From contig NZ_JACJJP010000001.1 in the NCBI RefSeq assembly GCF_016900095.1, positions 124,001 to 188,000 on the forward strand: a stretch of DNA of 64,000 nucleotides. Direction: 5' to 3'. Source of the DNA: Gemmiger formicilis (GTDB lineage: Bacteria; Bacillota; Clostridia; Oscillospirales; Ruminococcaceae). The notes beneath the pieces are model-generated. The model saw nothing but the letters and a program-made list of their open reading frames with translations, was not told where the DNA came from and did not search any database. Below, piece after piece: positions 8,050 through 15,936 of the stretch. Each line of letters opens with the position of its first letter. Position 1 is the first letter of the stretch. A program made the translations under genes and the position numbers.

Positions 8050-9261
8050 TCAATGTTGGCGGTTGGGTTCCAGCTGGGCGGCACCGTAGTTGGATTCCAG
8101 GCGAATGACACAAAAATGGTCGGGCCAGCGTTCCCGGACAGCATCCCGCAAAGCAGCGGTCAGTTTGGTGCCGCGATGGTCGCGGGCGGAAAGATATTCC
8201 GGCGGCACGGCACAGTCAAACACCACATTGGTGTGGCTGTTGCCGGGCACGATGCGCAGGTCATGAATGGCGGCGGAGGGTTCCAGCTCGGCCGCCTTGT
8301 TGCGGACAAATTCCCGCAGTTCCTTGGCGTGGGGATCATCCACCACCACAGGATCATAGTGGATGGTGGCGGTCAGGCCATCGTCCTTGGCCAGGTCCCG
8401 CTCGATATTGTCGATGATATCATGGCTGGCCAGCACATCGGCAGCAGCGGACATTTCCACATGAAAACTGACCAGGCGGTTGCCGGGGCCGTAGTCGTGC
8501 AGCATCAGATCATGGATGCCCAGTACCCCGGGATAGGACATGACCTTCTCTTCGATGTGGCGGATCAGCGCCGGGTCGGGCGCTGCACCCAGGATGGGGT
8601 CCAGGGTATCCTGCACCAGGCCAAACCCGCTGTACAAGATAAACGCGGCCACAGCCAGGCCCGCCAGACCGTCCAGCCGATCAATGCCAGTGATGGACGC
8701 TGCCAGGCTGGCCACCAGGACTGCCGAGGTGGAAACCACATCATTGCGGGCATCGGCGGCGGTGGCAATGAGGGTTTCGGACCCGATGAGGGTACCGATC
8801 TTGCGGTTGAAGAGGGAGATCCACACCTTGAGCAGGATGGATGCCACCAGAACCACACCGGTGAGCAGACCGAACTCCACCGCATTGGGGTGAATCAGTT
8901 TGGTCACACTCTCTTTGAGCAGCTCAATGCCGATGACCAGAATCATCACCGACACGGCCAGACCGGCCAGGTATTCGTACCGGGCATGGCCGAAAGGATG
9001 TTTGTCGTCCGCCGGGCGGGCCCCCAGGCGAAAGCCCACCAGACTGACCACGCTGGAGCCGGCATCGGACAGGTTGTTCACGCCATCGGCGGCAATGGCC
9101 ACGCTGCCGAACAGGGTGCCCACGGTAAACTTGCCCGCAAACAATAGCAGGTTGCAGAAAATACCGGCCACACAGGCCAGATTGCCGTACGCGGAACGCA
9201 CGGATGGGTTGGAAGTATCGTCACTGTTTTTGACGAACAGACGGATGAGCCAACGGGTCAC
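8050..9261 (-). CDS. Cation diffusion facilitator (CDF) family metal exporter
   Basis: Proton-coupled efflux of divalent metals (zinc, manganese, iron, cobalt type), 403 residues, about 100 longer than the minimal family. Metal-site residues are visible in AADGVNNLSDAGSS (segment 2) and TAADARNDVVSTS (segment 5); HPFGHARYEY follows the second helix as usual. The C-terminal half (after about residue 210) is a long cytosolic region with two consecutive ferredoxin-like stretches, suggesting a duplicated dimerisation domain. The GTG at 9261 is chosen because GGGGAG lies 8 bases upstream. It is 55 bases ahead of the malic enzyme and may be co-transcribed. Confidence 0.88.
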   Translation of the reverse strand: MTRWLIRLFVKNSDDTSNPSVRSAYGNLACVAGIFCNLLLFAGKFTVGTLFGSVAIAADGVNNLSDAGSSVVSLVGFRLGARPADDKHPFGHARYEYLAGLAVSVMILVIGIELLKESVTKLIHPNAVEFGLLTGVVLVASILLKVWISLFNRKIGTLIGSETLIATAADARNDVVSTSAVLVASLAASITGIDRLDGLAGLAVAAFILYSGFGLVQDTLDPILGAAPDPALIRHIEEKVMSYPGVLGIHDLMLHDYGPGNRLVSFHVEMSAAADVLASHDIIDNIERDLAKDDGLTATIHYDPVVVDDPHAKELREFVRNKAAELEPSAAIHDLRIVPGNSHTNVVFDCAVPPEYLSARDHRGTKLTAALRDAVRERWPDHFCVIRLESNYGAAQLEPNRQH

Positions 9262-9313
9262 AACCCGGTCTCCCCTTTCTTTTTTTGAATGAAACCACAA
9301 AATCATTCCGGCT

Positions 9314-9349
9314 GAAAAAGCAGCGGAGCCGCACAAGGCGGGTCCGCTG
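9314..9349 (-). terminator. Terminator of purA
   Basis: Minus-strand hairpin CAGCGGA / TCCGCTG with an inner CCGC/GCGG stem, followed by GCTTTTTC. It lies about 60 bases past the purA stop. Confidence 0.75.
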
Positions 9350-9407
9350 TGTAAAGTGTCTTCGGTTTATGCTCTGTCTGCCGGAAGACAGGGCGGGTTT
9401 ATCTCAA

Positions 9408-10700
9408 TCAGTCACGCACGATGCAGGCGTCACGCTCGGGGCCGACGGAGATGTACTTGATGCGGCAGCCCACGGCCTGTTCCAGGTATTCCACATAGGC
9501 ACGGGCCTCGGCGGGCAGATCTTCGTACTTGCGCACGCCGGTGATGTCGCAGTGCCAACCCTTCATCTCCTTGATGACCGGCTGGGCGTCGTCCAGGGTC
9601 TTGCCGCTGGGGAAACGGCCGGTGACGGTGCCGTCGGACAGACGGTAGGATTCCACCACGGGGATGGTATCCATGTAGTCCAGTACGTCCAGCAGGGTCA
9701 GGGCCAGTTCGTCACAGCCCTGGCACTGCACGCCGTAGCGGCTGGCAACCACGTCGAAGGGACCCACGCGGCGGGGACGGCCGGTAGCAGCGCCGTACTC
9801 GTGACCATGCTCACGCAGGACATTCTTCTCGTCCTCGGTCATGGCCAGCTCGGCGGTGAAGGGTCCTTCGCCCACGCAGGAAGAATAGGCCTTCATGATG
9901 CCCACGGACAGGTTCAGCTTGCGGCCCGGAATGCCGGCGCCGATGGGCGCGTAGGCGCTGATGGTGTTGGAACTGGAAGTGTAAGGATAGATGCCGTAGT
10001 CGATGTCACGCAGAGCACCCAGCTGAGCCTCGAACATGATCTTCTTGCCGGCGTCGTCGGCCTGGGCCAGATATTCGCCCACGTCGCAGATATAGTCCTT
10101 GAAAGCAGCGGAGTAATGTTCGCACCAGGCCCACATATCCTCCACGCTCACCGGCTTCTGGTCATAGATGCTGACCATGGTCAGGTTCTTGGAATCCACG
10201 ATGGTTTCCAGGCGCTTGCGCACACCCGCATCCATATGCACCAGATCGCCCATGCGCAGGGTCTTCTTCATGAACTTGTCGCCGTAGGTGTAGGCGATGC
10301 CGCGCTTGGTGGAACCGAACTGGGCGCCGGTCTTGGACAGACGGGCCTCTTCCAGACCGTCCTGGTCCACATGGAAGGGCATGGTGATGGTGGCACGGTC
10401 GGAAATCTTCAGGTTGGCGGGACTGATCTCGATACCCTGTTCCCGCAGTGCGGCAATTTCCTTTTCCAGGTGGACAGGGTCGATGACCATGCCGCCGCCC
10501 ATGACGCAGACCACGTTGGGACGCAGAATGCCGGAGGGAATCAGGTTCAGCACGAACTTGCCGCGCTCGTTCTTGACGGTATGGCCGGCGTTGTCACCGC
10601 CCTGGTACCGTGCGACGATGTCGTAATCCTGGCTGAGAAGGTCGACCATACGGCCTTTCCCCTCATCGCCCCAGTTGATGCCGGTAATTGCAGTAAGCAT
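9408..10700 (-). CDS. purA: Adenylosuccinate synthetase
   Basis: Condenses IMP and aspartate with GTP to adenylosuccinate, the first committed step to AMP. 430 residues, standard length. The GTP-binding P loop is GDEGKGRMVD near residue 13; the family usually has lysine at the position of this arginine. ARYQGGDNAGHT (near 32), QFGSTKRGIAYTY (near 130) and ATGRPRRVGPFD (near 305) are signature stretches. The ATG at 10700 is 9 bases from GAGAGG; a TTG three codons upstream is too close to it. Single-gene unit with its own promoter and terminator. Confidence 0.97.
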   Translation of the reverse strand: MLTAITGINWGDEGKGRMVDLLSQDYDIVARYQGGDNAGHTVKNERGKFVLNLIPSGILRPNVVCVMGGGMVIDPVHLEKEIAALREQGIEISPANLKISDRATITMPFHVDQDGLEEARLSKTGAQFGSTKRGIAYTYGDKFMKKTLRMGDLVHMDAGVRKRLETIVDSKNLTMVSIYDQKPVSVEDMWAWCEHYSAAFKDYICDVGEYLAQADDAGKKIMFEAQLGALRDIDYGIYPYTSSSNTISAYAPIGAGIPGRKLNLSVGIMKAYSSCVGEGPFTAELAMTEDEKNVLREHGHEYGAATGRPRRVGPFDVVASRYGVQCQGCDELALTLLDVLDYMDTIPVVESYRLSDGTVTGRFPSGKTLDDAQPVIKEMKGWHCDITGVRKYEDLPAEARAYVEYLEQAVGCRIKYISVGPERDACIVRD

Positions 10701-10797
10701 GTTTTGCAACCTCTCTTTTTTGGTTCAATGTACAGCCTTTTCCGCCCGGTCCCCTAGGGGGCCGATTTGTTCAAACCGGGATACGCCGCCGGATATG

Positions 10798-10826
10798 ATT
10801 ATACCAGAGATTGACCCAAAATACAA
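10798..10826 (-). promoter_or_regulatory. Promoter of purA
   Basis: Minus-strand TTGTAT, 17-bp spacer, TATAAT; leader of about 90 bases. Confidence 0.75.
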
Positions 10827-10830
10827 GGCA

Positions 10831-10863
10831 CGCCCCGCAGGTTCCTACAAAACTTGCGGGGCG
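10831..10863 (-). terminator. Hairpin after the GT-C-like gene
   Basis: Minus-strand GCCCCGCA / TGCGGGGC stem with a 15-nt loop just past the stop codon. There is no clean T run after it, so termination may be inefficient and transcription may continue into purA. Confidence 0.45.
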
Positions 10864-10876
10864 CGAATTCACTTCA

Positions 10877-12550
10877 TTATGGATTGTCTTCGTCATTCCG
10901 TTGGGCAATGCGGGCCTGTTCCGCCGCCTGGGACGCCTCCACCTGAGAAACTGCGTCCGGGGCTTCCAGAATCATGTATCCGTAATCGTCCTCATACACC
11001 ACCTGGGGCGCCTTTGTGTAGGCCAGGTTTTCCCGGGCCACGGTGGGGTCGATGAGAAGAAAGACCTTCCCTTCAGGTGCCTGCCGGTGATCCATGCTCT
11101 GCAGCCATTCGTGCAGGTTCATCCGGGTCATGTCGTCCACGGTCCACACATCCAGGGCGCCGTCGGACAGCTCGGTGAGCACGTTGGCATACCAGAAGGT
11201 GGCATACCCCCGGGTGTAGCCGTTTTCCACCAGCCAGTCGCTGACGGATTCCAGGTGGGCATCGCCCCGGGGCGGGTCCTGCACAAAATGCAGGGTGGTG
11301 GAAACGCTGACGCAGACCAGCGCCGCCGCAAAGGCAGCCGCCAGCCAGGCCCGGGAAATGCCTTCCCGCAGCGGGAGGGTCTGTCCTTCCGCCGCCAGCA
11401 CCCCGAAGGCCAGCGGTACCACGGGCAGCCAGTAGCTGCCGTTGATGCCGATCATATCGTTGAGGAAGGCAAACACCATGCCGTCGACGAGAAGGCAGGA
11501 GAGAAACACCGCCAGAAGAGCCCGGTGCTCAAAGCAGAGTTCCCGGCGGCGCAGCACAAGGTGTACTGCCGACACCACCATCGCCCCCGCAATCAGGAGA
11601 CTGACCGCCCCCAGCAGTCCCGCCACGCTGAACAGAGGCACAGGGTCGCTGTAATCCAGGACGCCGCGGTCCCCCGGATACCCGAACAGCGCCAGGAAGT
11701 CGCCCCAGGCGGTGAGAAGTTTGCTCAGATCCAGCGCTGTCCAGCCGCGCTGCCCCTGATCGGAAAAAGTATACTCCGCCGCCAGCACCTTGGCATTGAC
11801 GGCGTATCCCACCGCCGAGCACAGAACCGTGCCCAGAGCCGCCAGGGTCAGGCGAAGCTGCGGAAGTGCCAGAGGCTGGGTCGGGCGATTGCGGTTCCAC
11901 CGCACGGCCAGCAGAACCAGAGATGCCGCCAGCAAGGGCGCGTACAGGTTCATCAGGATGCGCACGCCGTTGAGTCCCGCGGCAAAGGCCAGCGCCGCCA
12001 GAACAGCCGCCCGCAGAACCGTGCGGCGGACCGAGGCTTTCCGGCCGGCCAGGCGGAGCACCAGCCCCATGCTGAGCATGACGAACACCATATGTACATA
12101 ATAGAAGCCGCCGAACACCCCATGGAACAGCTGCCAGAACCCGAAGGGACACAGCAGCGCCCCCGCGATCCAGGGCGCACTTTTGCGCAGGCGGGCGCCA
12201 TAGGCAAAGTACAGCGCCGACACCGCCACCAGGGCCGACAGAAGGCCCTGGGCCAGGGTACGGGCGGCGTGCCAGTCCTGCGGGAAAACCGCCAGCCCCA
12301 GTTTGAAAAGCAGCTGTTCGCAGAAAACGCGCAGCTCGGTGGAGTAGTACCAGTTGGCGGAAAGAAGCGAGCCTTCCCGGTTGAGCTGGGCGGCCAGTAC
12401 CATCTCGGAGGCCATGTCGCTGTCCAGCAGGGAACGCCCGTACAGGCGCATGAACAGGACACCGAACAGCCAGGCTCCCGCCAGCCAGACCCACGGCAGC
12501 ACCGCGCCGATCCGCCGCCGGATTCCGGGCTTCGTTTTAACTGCGGACAC
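10877..12550 (-). CDS. Multipass membrane protein, GT-C glycosyltransferase-like
   Basis: 557 residues with about ten hydrophobic segments and a C-terminal extracytoplasmic domain after about residue 420. The first external loop contains LLDSDMASEM, an acidic pair in the position where GT-C enzymes (lipid-linked sugar donors) carry their catalytic aspartates. Architecture fits a dolichyl/undecaprenyl-phosphate sugar mannosyl- or glucosyl-transferase-like family, but no closer assignment is possible by eye. The GTG at 12550 has AAGGA 8 bases upstream and overlaps the end of the DUF896 gene by 14 bases, so the two are co-transcribed. Confidence 0.6.
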   Translation of the reverse strand: MSAVKTKPGIRRRIGAVLPWVWLAGAWLFGVLFMRLYGRSLLDSDMASEMVLAAQLNREGSLLSANWYYSTELRVFCEQLLFKLGLAVFPQDWHAARTLAQGLLSALVAVSALYFAYGARLRKSAPWIAGALLCPFGFWQLFHGVFGGFYYVHMVFVMLSMGLVLRLAGRKASVRRTVLRAAVLAALAFAAGLNGVRILMNLYAPLLAASLVLLAVRWNRNRPTQPLALPQLRLTLAALGTVLCSAVGYAVNAKVLAAEYTFSDQGQRGWTALDLSKLLTAWGDFLALFGYPGDRGVLDYSDPVPLFSVAGLLGAVSLLIAGAMVVSAVHLVLRRRELCFEHRALLAVFLSCLLVDGMVFAFLNDMIGINGSYWLPVVPLAFGVLAAEGQTLPLREGISRAWLAAAFAAALVCVSVSTTLHFVQDPPRGDAHLESVSDWLVENGYTRGYATFWYANVLTELSDGALDVWTVDDMTRMNLHEWLQSMDHRQAPEGKVFLLIDPTVARENLAYTKAPQVVYEDDYGYMILEAPDAVSQVEASQAAEQARIAQRNDEDNP

Positions 12551-12761
12551 GGTGGGATTCCTTCTGCTTCAGAAGCGGATGGCGGGTCCCGTCGGGTTCC
12601 TGCACCACGGTATGATTCAGCTGGTCCTGCAAGGCCGCCCGCACGTCCGCCACATACCTCCGGCGCAGCTCCGCCCGCTCGGCGATTTCCGCCTCGGTCA
12701 GGCCGACGGTTTTAGCCTTGTGGGCCAGTTCGTTGATACGGTCAATTTCATGTTTCTGCAT
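12537..12761 (-). CDS. DUF896 (UPF0291, YnzC-like) small protein
   Basis: 74 residues. The opening (KHEIDRINELAHKAKTVGLT) and the stretch AEIAERAELRRRYVADVRA match the helical-hairpin DUF896 family of Bacillus YnzC, some of whose members belong to the SOS regulon; biochemical function unknown. The ATG at 12761 has GGGGGAAG upstream. The divergent upstream region carries TTCCAA, 17 bp, TATACT on the minus strand (12814-12842 approximately), a plausible promoter. Confidence 0.85.
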   Translation of the reverse strand: MQKHEIDRINELAHKAKTVGLTEAEIAERAELRRRYVADVRAALQDQLNHTVVQEPDGTRHPLLKQKESHRVRS

Positions 12762-12909
12762 GGTCTTCCCCCATAAAGTTCCGGCACGGCCGGTAAGATT
12801 CCTGTTCAGTATACCATGTCCGGAGGAAAATTGGAATGTTGTACTGTACATTTTGCGAAAATGATGTATAATGGAAAAGCATCACTTTACAAAAGACAGG
12901 AGAAATCCC

Positions 12910-14076
12910 ATGAAACTGACCAACATGACCCGCCCGGTGGCTGTTCTGACCGCCGCCGCGCTGACCCTGGGCCTGGCCGGCTGCGGCAAACAGGAAGCCG
13001 AAGCCGCCAGCTCTGCCGAGACTGCTTCCCCGGAGACCGCTTCCACCGAGGAAACCGCCGCCGATCCTTACGCCTATCTGGCCGACTTTGATTACAGCTC
13101 CATCTTTGATGAGAACGGATATGTGTCCGGCGTGACCGCTTCGGATTACATCACCCTGCCGGACGACCTGGGTCTGACCCTGTCGGATAAGGCCAACACC
13201 GTCTCCGACGCGGACATCAGCGACTACATCAACAACAACATTCTGGTGAACTACACCGAGACCAACCAGGTGACCGACCGCGCTGCCGCCGACGGTGACT
13301 CGGTGAACATCGACTTTGTGGGTTCCGTGGACGGAGAAGAATTTGACGGCGGCTCCTCCGAAGGATATGACCTGACCCTGGGCAGCGGCACCTTCATCGA
13401 CGGCTTTGAAGAGCAGATCGTGGGCCACATGCCCGGCGAAACCTTCGATGTCAACGTCACCTTCCCCGAGGATTACCCGGCCACCGATCTGGCCGGCAAG
13501 GATGCCGTGTTCTCCACCACTCTGAACTACATTTCCGAGACGGTGACTCCCGAGCTGACCGACGACTTCGTGAAGGAGAACCTGAACGAAAGCCTGGGTC
13601 TGAGCGATGTGGCTTCGCTGAACGCCTACATTTCCGACATGCTGCTGTTCAGCCAGCAGACCAACGAACTGTACAGCCAGCTGAGCGACACCCTGAGCGT
13701 GCAGGGCGAAGTTCCCGCCGAGCTGACCAAGTATTTCGAGGATTACTATCTGGAAAGCCCCTACCTGTATGCCCAGATGTACGGCGTCAGCCTGGATGAA
13801 TTCATGCAGGCCAACGGCTACGACAGTGCCGCCGCCTACCTGGAAAGCTCCCGCACCTACATCGACGGCGCCATTCAGCAGACCCTGATTCTGCAGGCTC
13901 TGGCCGAAAAGTACGGCATCACCTGTACCACCGAAACCCTGGAAGACCAGTTCCAGCAGTACTTCGGCAGCGCCGATACTTCCAGCTATGTGAACTACTA
14001 CGGCGAAAACTATCTGAAGATGAGCATCCTCAACGACCTGGTGATGGAACACCTGGTGGAGGAAGTCAACGCCTGA
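12910..14076 (+). CDS. Lipoprotein with trigger-factor-like FKBP peptidyl-prolyl isomerase domain
   Basis: Secreted lipoprotein of 388 residues. The signal peptide ends in the lipobox LAGC with the lipidated cysteine at 25, then an acidic Ser/Thr/Ala linker to about residue 60. Residues about 115-200 form an FKBP-type domain (GDSVNIDFVGSVDGEEFDGG, GSGTFIDGFEEQIVGHMPGE). The remainder is helical and follows the order of the trigger factor C-terminal arms. This is the layout of a surface trigger-factor-like foldase, functionally parallel to PrsA, assisting folding of exported proteins. The ATG at 12910 has AGGAG 7 bases upstream. A TATAAT box is present near 12864-12869. Confidence 0.82.
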   Translation: MKLTNMTRPVAVLTAAALTLGLAGCGKQEAEAASSAETASPETASTEETAADPYAYLADFDYSSIFDENGYVSGVTASDYITLPDDLGLTLSDKANTVSDADISDYINNNILVNYTETNQVTDRAAADGDSVNIDFVGSVDGEEFDGGSSEGYDLTLGSGTFIDGFEEQIVGHMPGETFDVNVTFPEDYPATDLAGKDAVFSTTLNYISETVTPELTDDFVKENLNESLGLSDVASLNAYISDMLLFSQQTNELYSQLSDTLSVQGEVPAELTKYFEDYYLESPYLYAQMYGVSLDEFMQANGYDSAAAYLESSRTYIDGAIQQTLILQALAEKYGITCTTETLEDQFQQYFGSADTSSYVNYYGENYLKMSILNDLVMEHLVEEVNA

Positions 14077-14093
14077 TCTTACCCCGCAACAAC

Positions 14094-14129
14094 GCCTCCG
14101 ACGCACCCGCGCCGGGGGCTTTTTCTTTT
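14094..14129 (+). terminator. Terminator of the trigger-factor-like lipoprotein gene
   Basis: Stem GCCTCCG / CGGGGGC (one G-U pair) followed by TTTTTCTTTT. Confidence 0.7.
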
Positions 14130-14143
14130 GTGCGCAGGCCCTA

Positions 14144-14172
14144 TTGACAGCCTGCATGCAGGGTGCTATACT
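14144..14172 (+). promoter_or_regulatory. Promoter of the sdpR-like operon with palindrome in the spacer
   Basis: TTGACA, 17-bp spacer, TATACT. The spacer contains the perfect 12-bp palindrome CCTGCATGCAGG (14151-14162), a good candidate operator for the ArsR-type repressor encoded next. Confidence 0.8.
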
Positions 14173-14236
14173 GTGCCCAAAGGCGACTATTAGATGTTTT
14201 TCTAAATATCTTATTGCAAAAAAGGAGGTGCCTAGG

Positions 14237-14521
14237 ATGGGAGATGCCTTCAAGGCGTTGGCCGACCCCACCAGACGCAAGATTCTGGAACTGCTTTCTC
14301 AGGGAGAGATGACCGCCGGAGAGATTGCGGCCCATTTCGACATGGCCAAGCCATCGGTCAGCCATCATCTGAACATCCTGAAGGCCGCCGGGCTGGTCAC
14401 CGACGAGCGGCACGGGCAAAACATTGTATACTGCCTGAACCTGACGGTGTTTCAGGAAGTGGTAAAGTGGTTTTACGACTTTGGATTCATGAAGGGAGAG
14501 TCCGAACATGAAGAGCAATAA
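14237..14521 (+). CDS. ArsR/SdpR-family winged-helix repressor
   Basis: 94 residues, about the size of Bacillus SdpR. It opens with MGDAFKALADPTRRKILELL, the classic ArsR start, and has the recognition helix in AKPSVSHHLNILKAAGLV followed by the wing DERHGQNIVYCLN. No CxC metal site is present. In Bacillus the SdpR repressor is sequestered at the membrane by SdpI when toxin is bound; the next gene here is SdpI-like, so the same logic is likely. The ATG at 14237 follows AAAGGAGGTG. It overlaps the next gene by 14 bases. Confidence 0.88.
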   Translation: MGDAFKALADPTRRKILELLSQGEMTAGEIAAHFDMAKPSVSHHLNILKAAGLVTDERHGQNIVYCLNLTVFQEVVKWFYDFGFMKGESEHEEQ

Positions 14522-15173
14522 ACTATATTGGATACTGGGAGGCGTGTGCCTGGTGAACCTGCTGGGCCACGCCCTGTGCCTGCCCATGATGCCGGATCAG
14601 GTGCCTATTCACTGGAACTGGGCCGGTGTGGCCGATGGGTTCGGGCCAAAATGGAGTTCCCTGGCCCTGGGGTTGCTGCCGGTGGGGCTGCTCCTGCTGG
14701 CCATGGCGCTGCCGCGCATCGACCCCAAGGGAGAGAATTTTGCCAAGTTCCGTCCCATCTGGAACGGGGTTGTCCTGGCCATGGTCCTGTTTGGCTGCGC
14801 CGTCGGCTGGCTGAGCGAGCTGGCCGTTTTCGGTGTCGTCAAGGACGGCAGCGGCGCTTCCGGGCTGCTGGTGGGCGGCGGACTGGGCATTTTGTTCATC
14901 TTGCTGGGCAATTACATGCCCCGCATCAAGCAGAACTATACCTTTGGGTGCCGTACACCCTGGGCCCTGGCGGATGAACACAACTGGAACCGCACCCAGC
15001 GCATGGGCGGGTTCATCTTTATCGTCATCGGGACTGCCTGCCTGATTTCCGGGGTGTTTGCGGGGGCTCTGGGATTTTCCGGCACACTCTTTGTGCTGAT
15101 GGGTACCACCCTGCTGGGCTGTGTGTGGATCTATCTGTATTCCTTTCTGGTATTCAAGGGACTGATGAAGTGA
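14508..15173 (+). CDS. SdpI/DUF1648 family membrane immunity/sensor protein
   Basis: 221 residues with about six membrane segments. The DUF1648 part is seen as PDQVPIHWNWAGVADGFG near residue 29 and the SdpI part as YTFGCRTPWALADEHNWNRT near residue 145, two motifs shared with Bacillus SdpI, which gives immunity to the SdpC toxin and signals its presence. No toxin gene is nearby, so it may respond to a foreign peptide or to envelope stress. Co-transcribed with the repressor upstream and the ABC exporter downstream. Confidence 0.85.
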   Translation: MKSNKLYWILGGVCLVNLLGHALCLPMMPDQVPIHWNWAGVADGFGPKWSSLALGLLPVGLLLLAMALPRIDPKGENFAKFRPIWNGVVLAMVLFGCAVGWLSELAVFGVVKDGSGASGLLVGGGLGILFILLGNYMPRIKQNYTFGCRTPWALADEHNWNRTQRMGGFIFIVIGTACLISGVFAGALGFSGTLFVLMGTTLLGCVWIYLYSFLVFKGLMK

Positions 15174-15183
15174 GGAACCTGCC

Positions 15184-15936
15184 ATGCTGACCATCGAACA
15201 TCTGACCAAGACCTATCCCGGCGGCAAGACCGCCGTACGGGACCTGAGCCTGCATGTGGAGTCCGGGGACATCTACGGATTCATCGGCCACAACGGCGCA
15301 GGCAAAACCACCACCATCATGGCGGCGGTGGGGCTTTTGCCCTTTGAGGCGGGAGATATCCGCATCGGGGGCATCTCCATCCGGGAAGACCCGCTGGCCT
15401 GCAAACGGATGTTTGCCTACATCCCCGACGATCCCCTGCTGTACCCTTATCTGACCGGGCAGCAATATCTGGATTTTATGGCGGATGTGTTTGAGGTTTC
15501 CCGCGCGGACCGCACCCGGCGCACCGAAGAGTTGGCCCAAACCTTCGGGCTCAACGACGCTCTGGGTGACCTGACTTCCTCCTACTCCCACGGGATGAAG
15601 CAGAAACTGGCCATTCTGGGCGCGTTGATCCATGCCCCGCGGCTGCTGATTCTGGACGAGCCCTTTGTGGGGCTGGACCCGGAAGCGGTGGTGGCCTTAA
15701 AAGGGATCATGGGAGAGTTATGCCGCCGGGGCGGCGCGGTTTTCTTTTCCACCCATGTACTGGACGTGGCCGAACGGTTGTGCCGCAAGGTGGCCATCAT
15801 CCGGCAGGGCCGGCTGGTGGCTGCCGGTGAGACTGCCGCACTGACCGGCGGCAAAACCCTGGAGGAGACCTTTATGGAGGTGGTGCATCATGGCGAAGCA
15901 GACCCTGCGGGCCATAACCCGGCTGCTGAAACTTGA
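15184..15936 (+). CDS. ABC exporter ATP-binding protein (multidrug/peptide type)
   Basis: 250 residues. Walker A is GHNGAGKTT near residue 38, the signature is YSHGMKQKLA near 137, Walker B is LLILDEPFVGLDP near 155, and the H loop is FFSTHVLD. It belongs to the CcmA/drrA-like exporters that pair with ABC-2 permeases. The 3' end overlaps the permease start by 47 bases, evidence of a tight pair. Confidence 0.9.
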   Translation: MLTIEHLTKTYPGGKTAVRDLSLHVESGDIYGFIGHNGAGKTTTIMAAVGLLPFEAGDIRIGGISIREDPLACKRMFAYIPDDPLLYPYLTGQQYLDFMADVFEVSRADRTRRTEELAQTFGLNDALGDLTSSYSHGMKQKLAILGALIHAPRLLILDEPFVGLDPEAVVALKGIMGELCRRGGAVFFSTHVLDVAERLCRKVAIIRQGRLVAAGETAALTGGKTLEETFMEVVHHGEADPAGHNPAAET

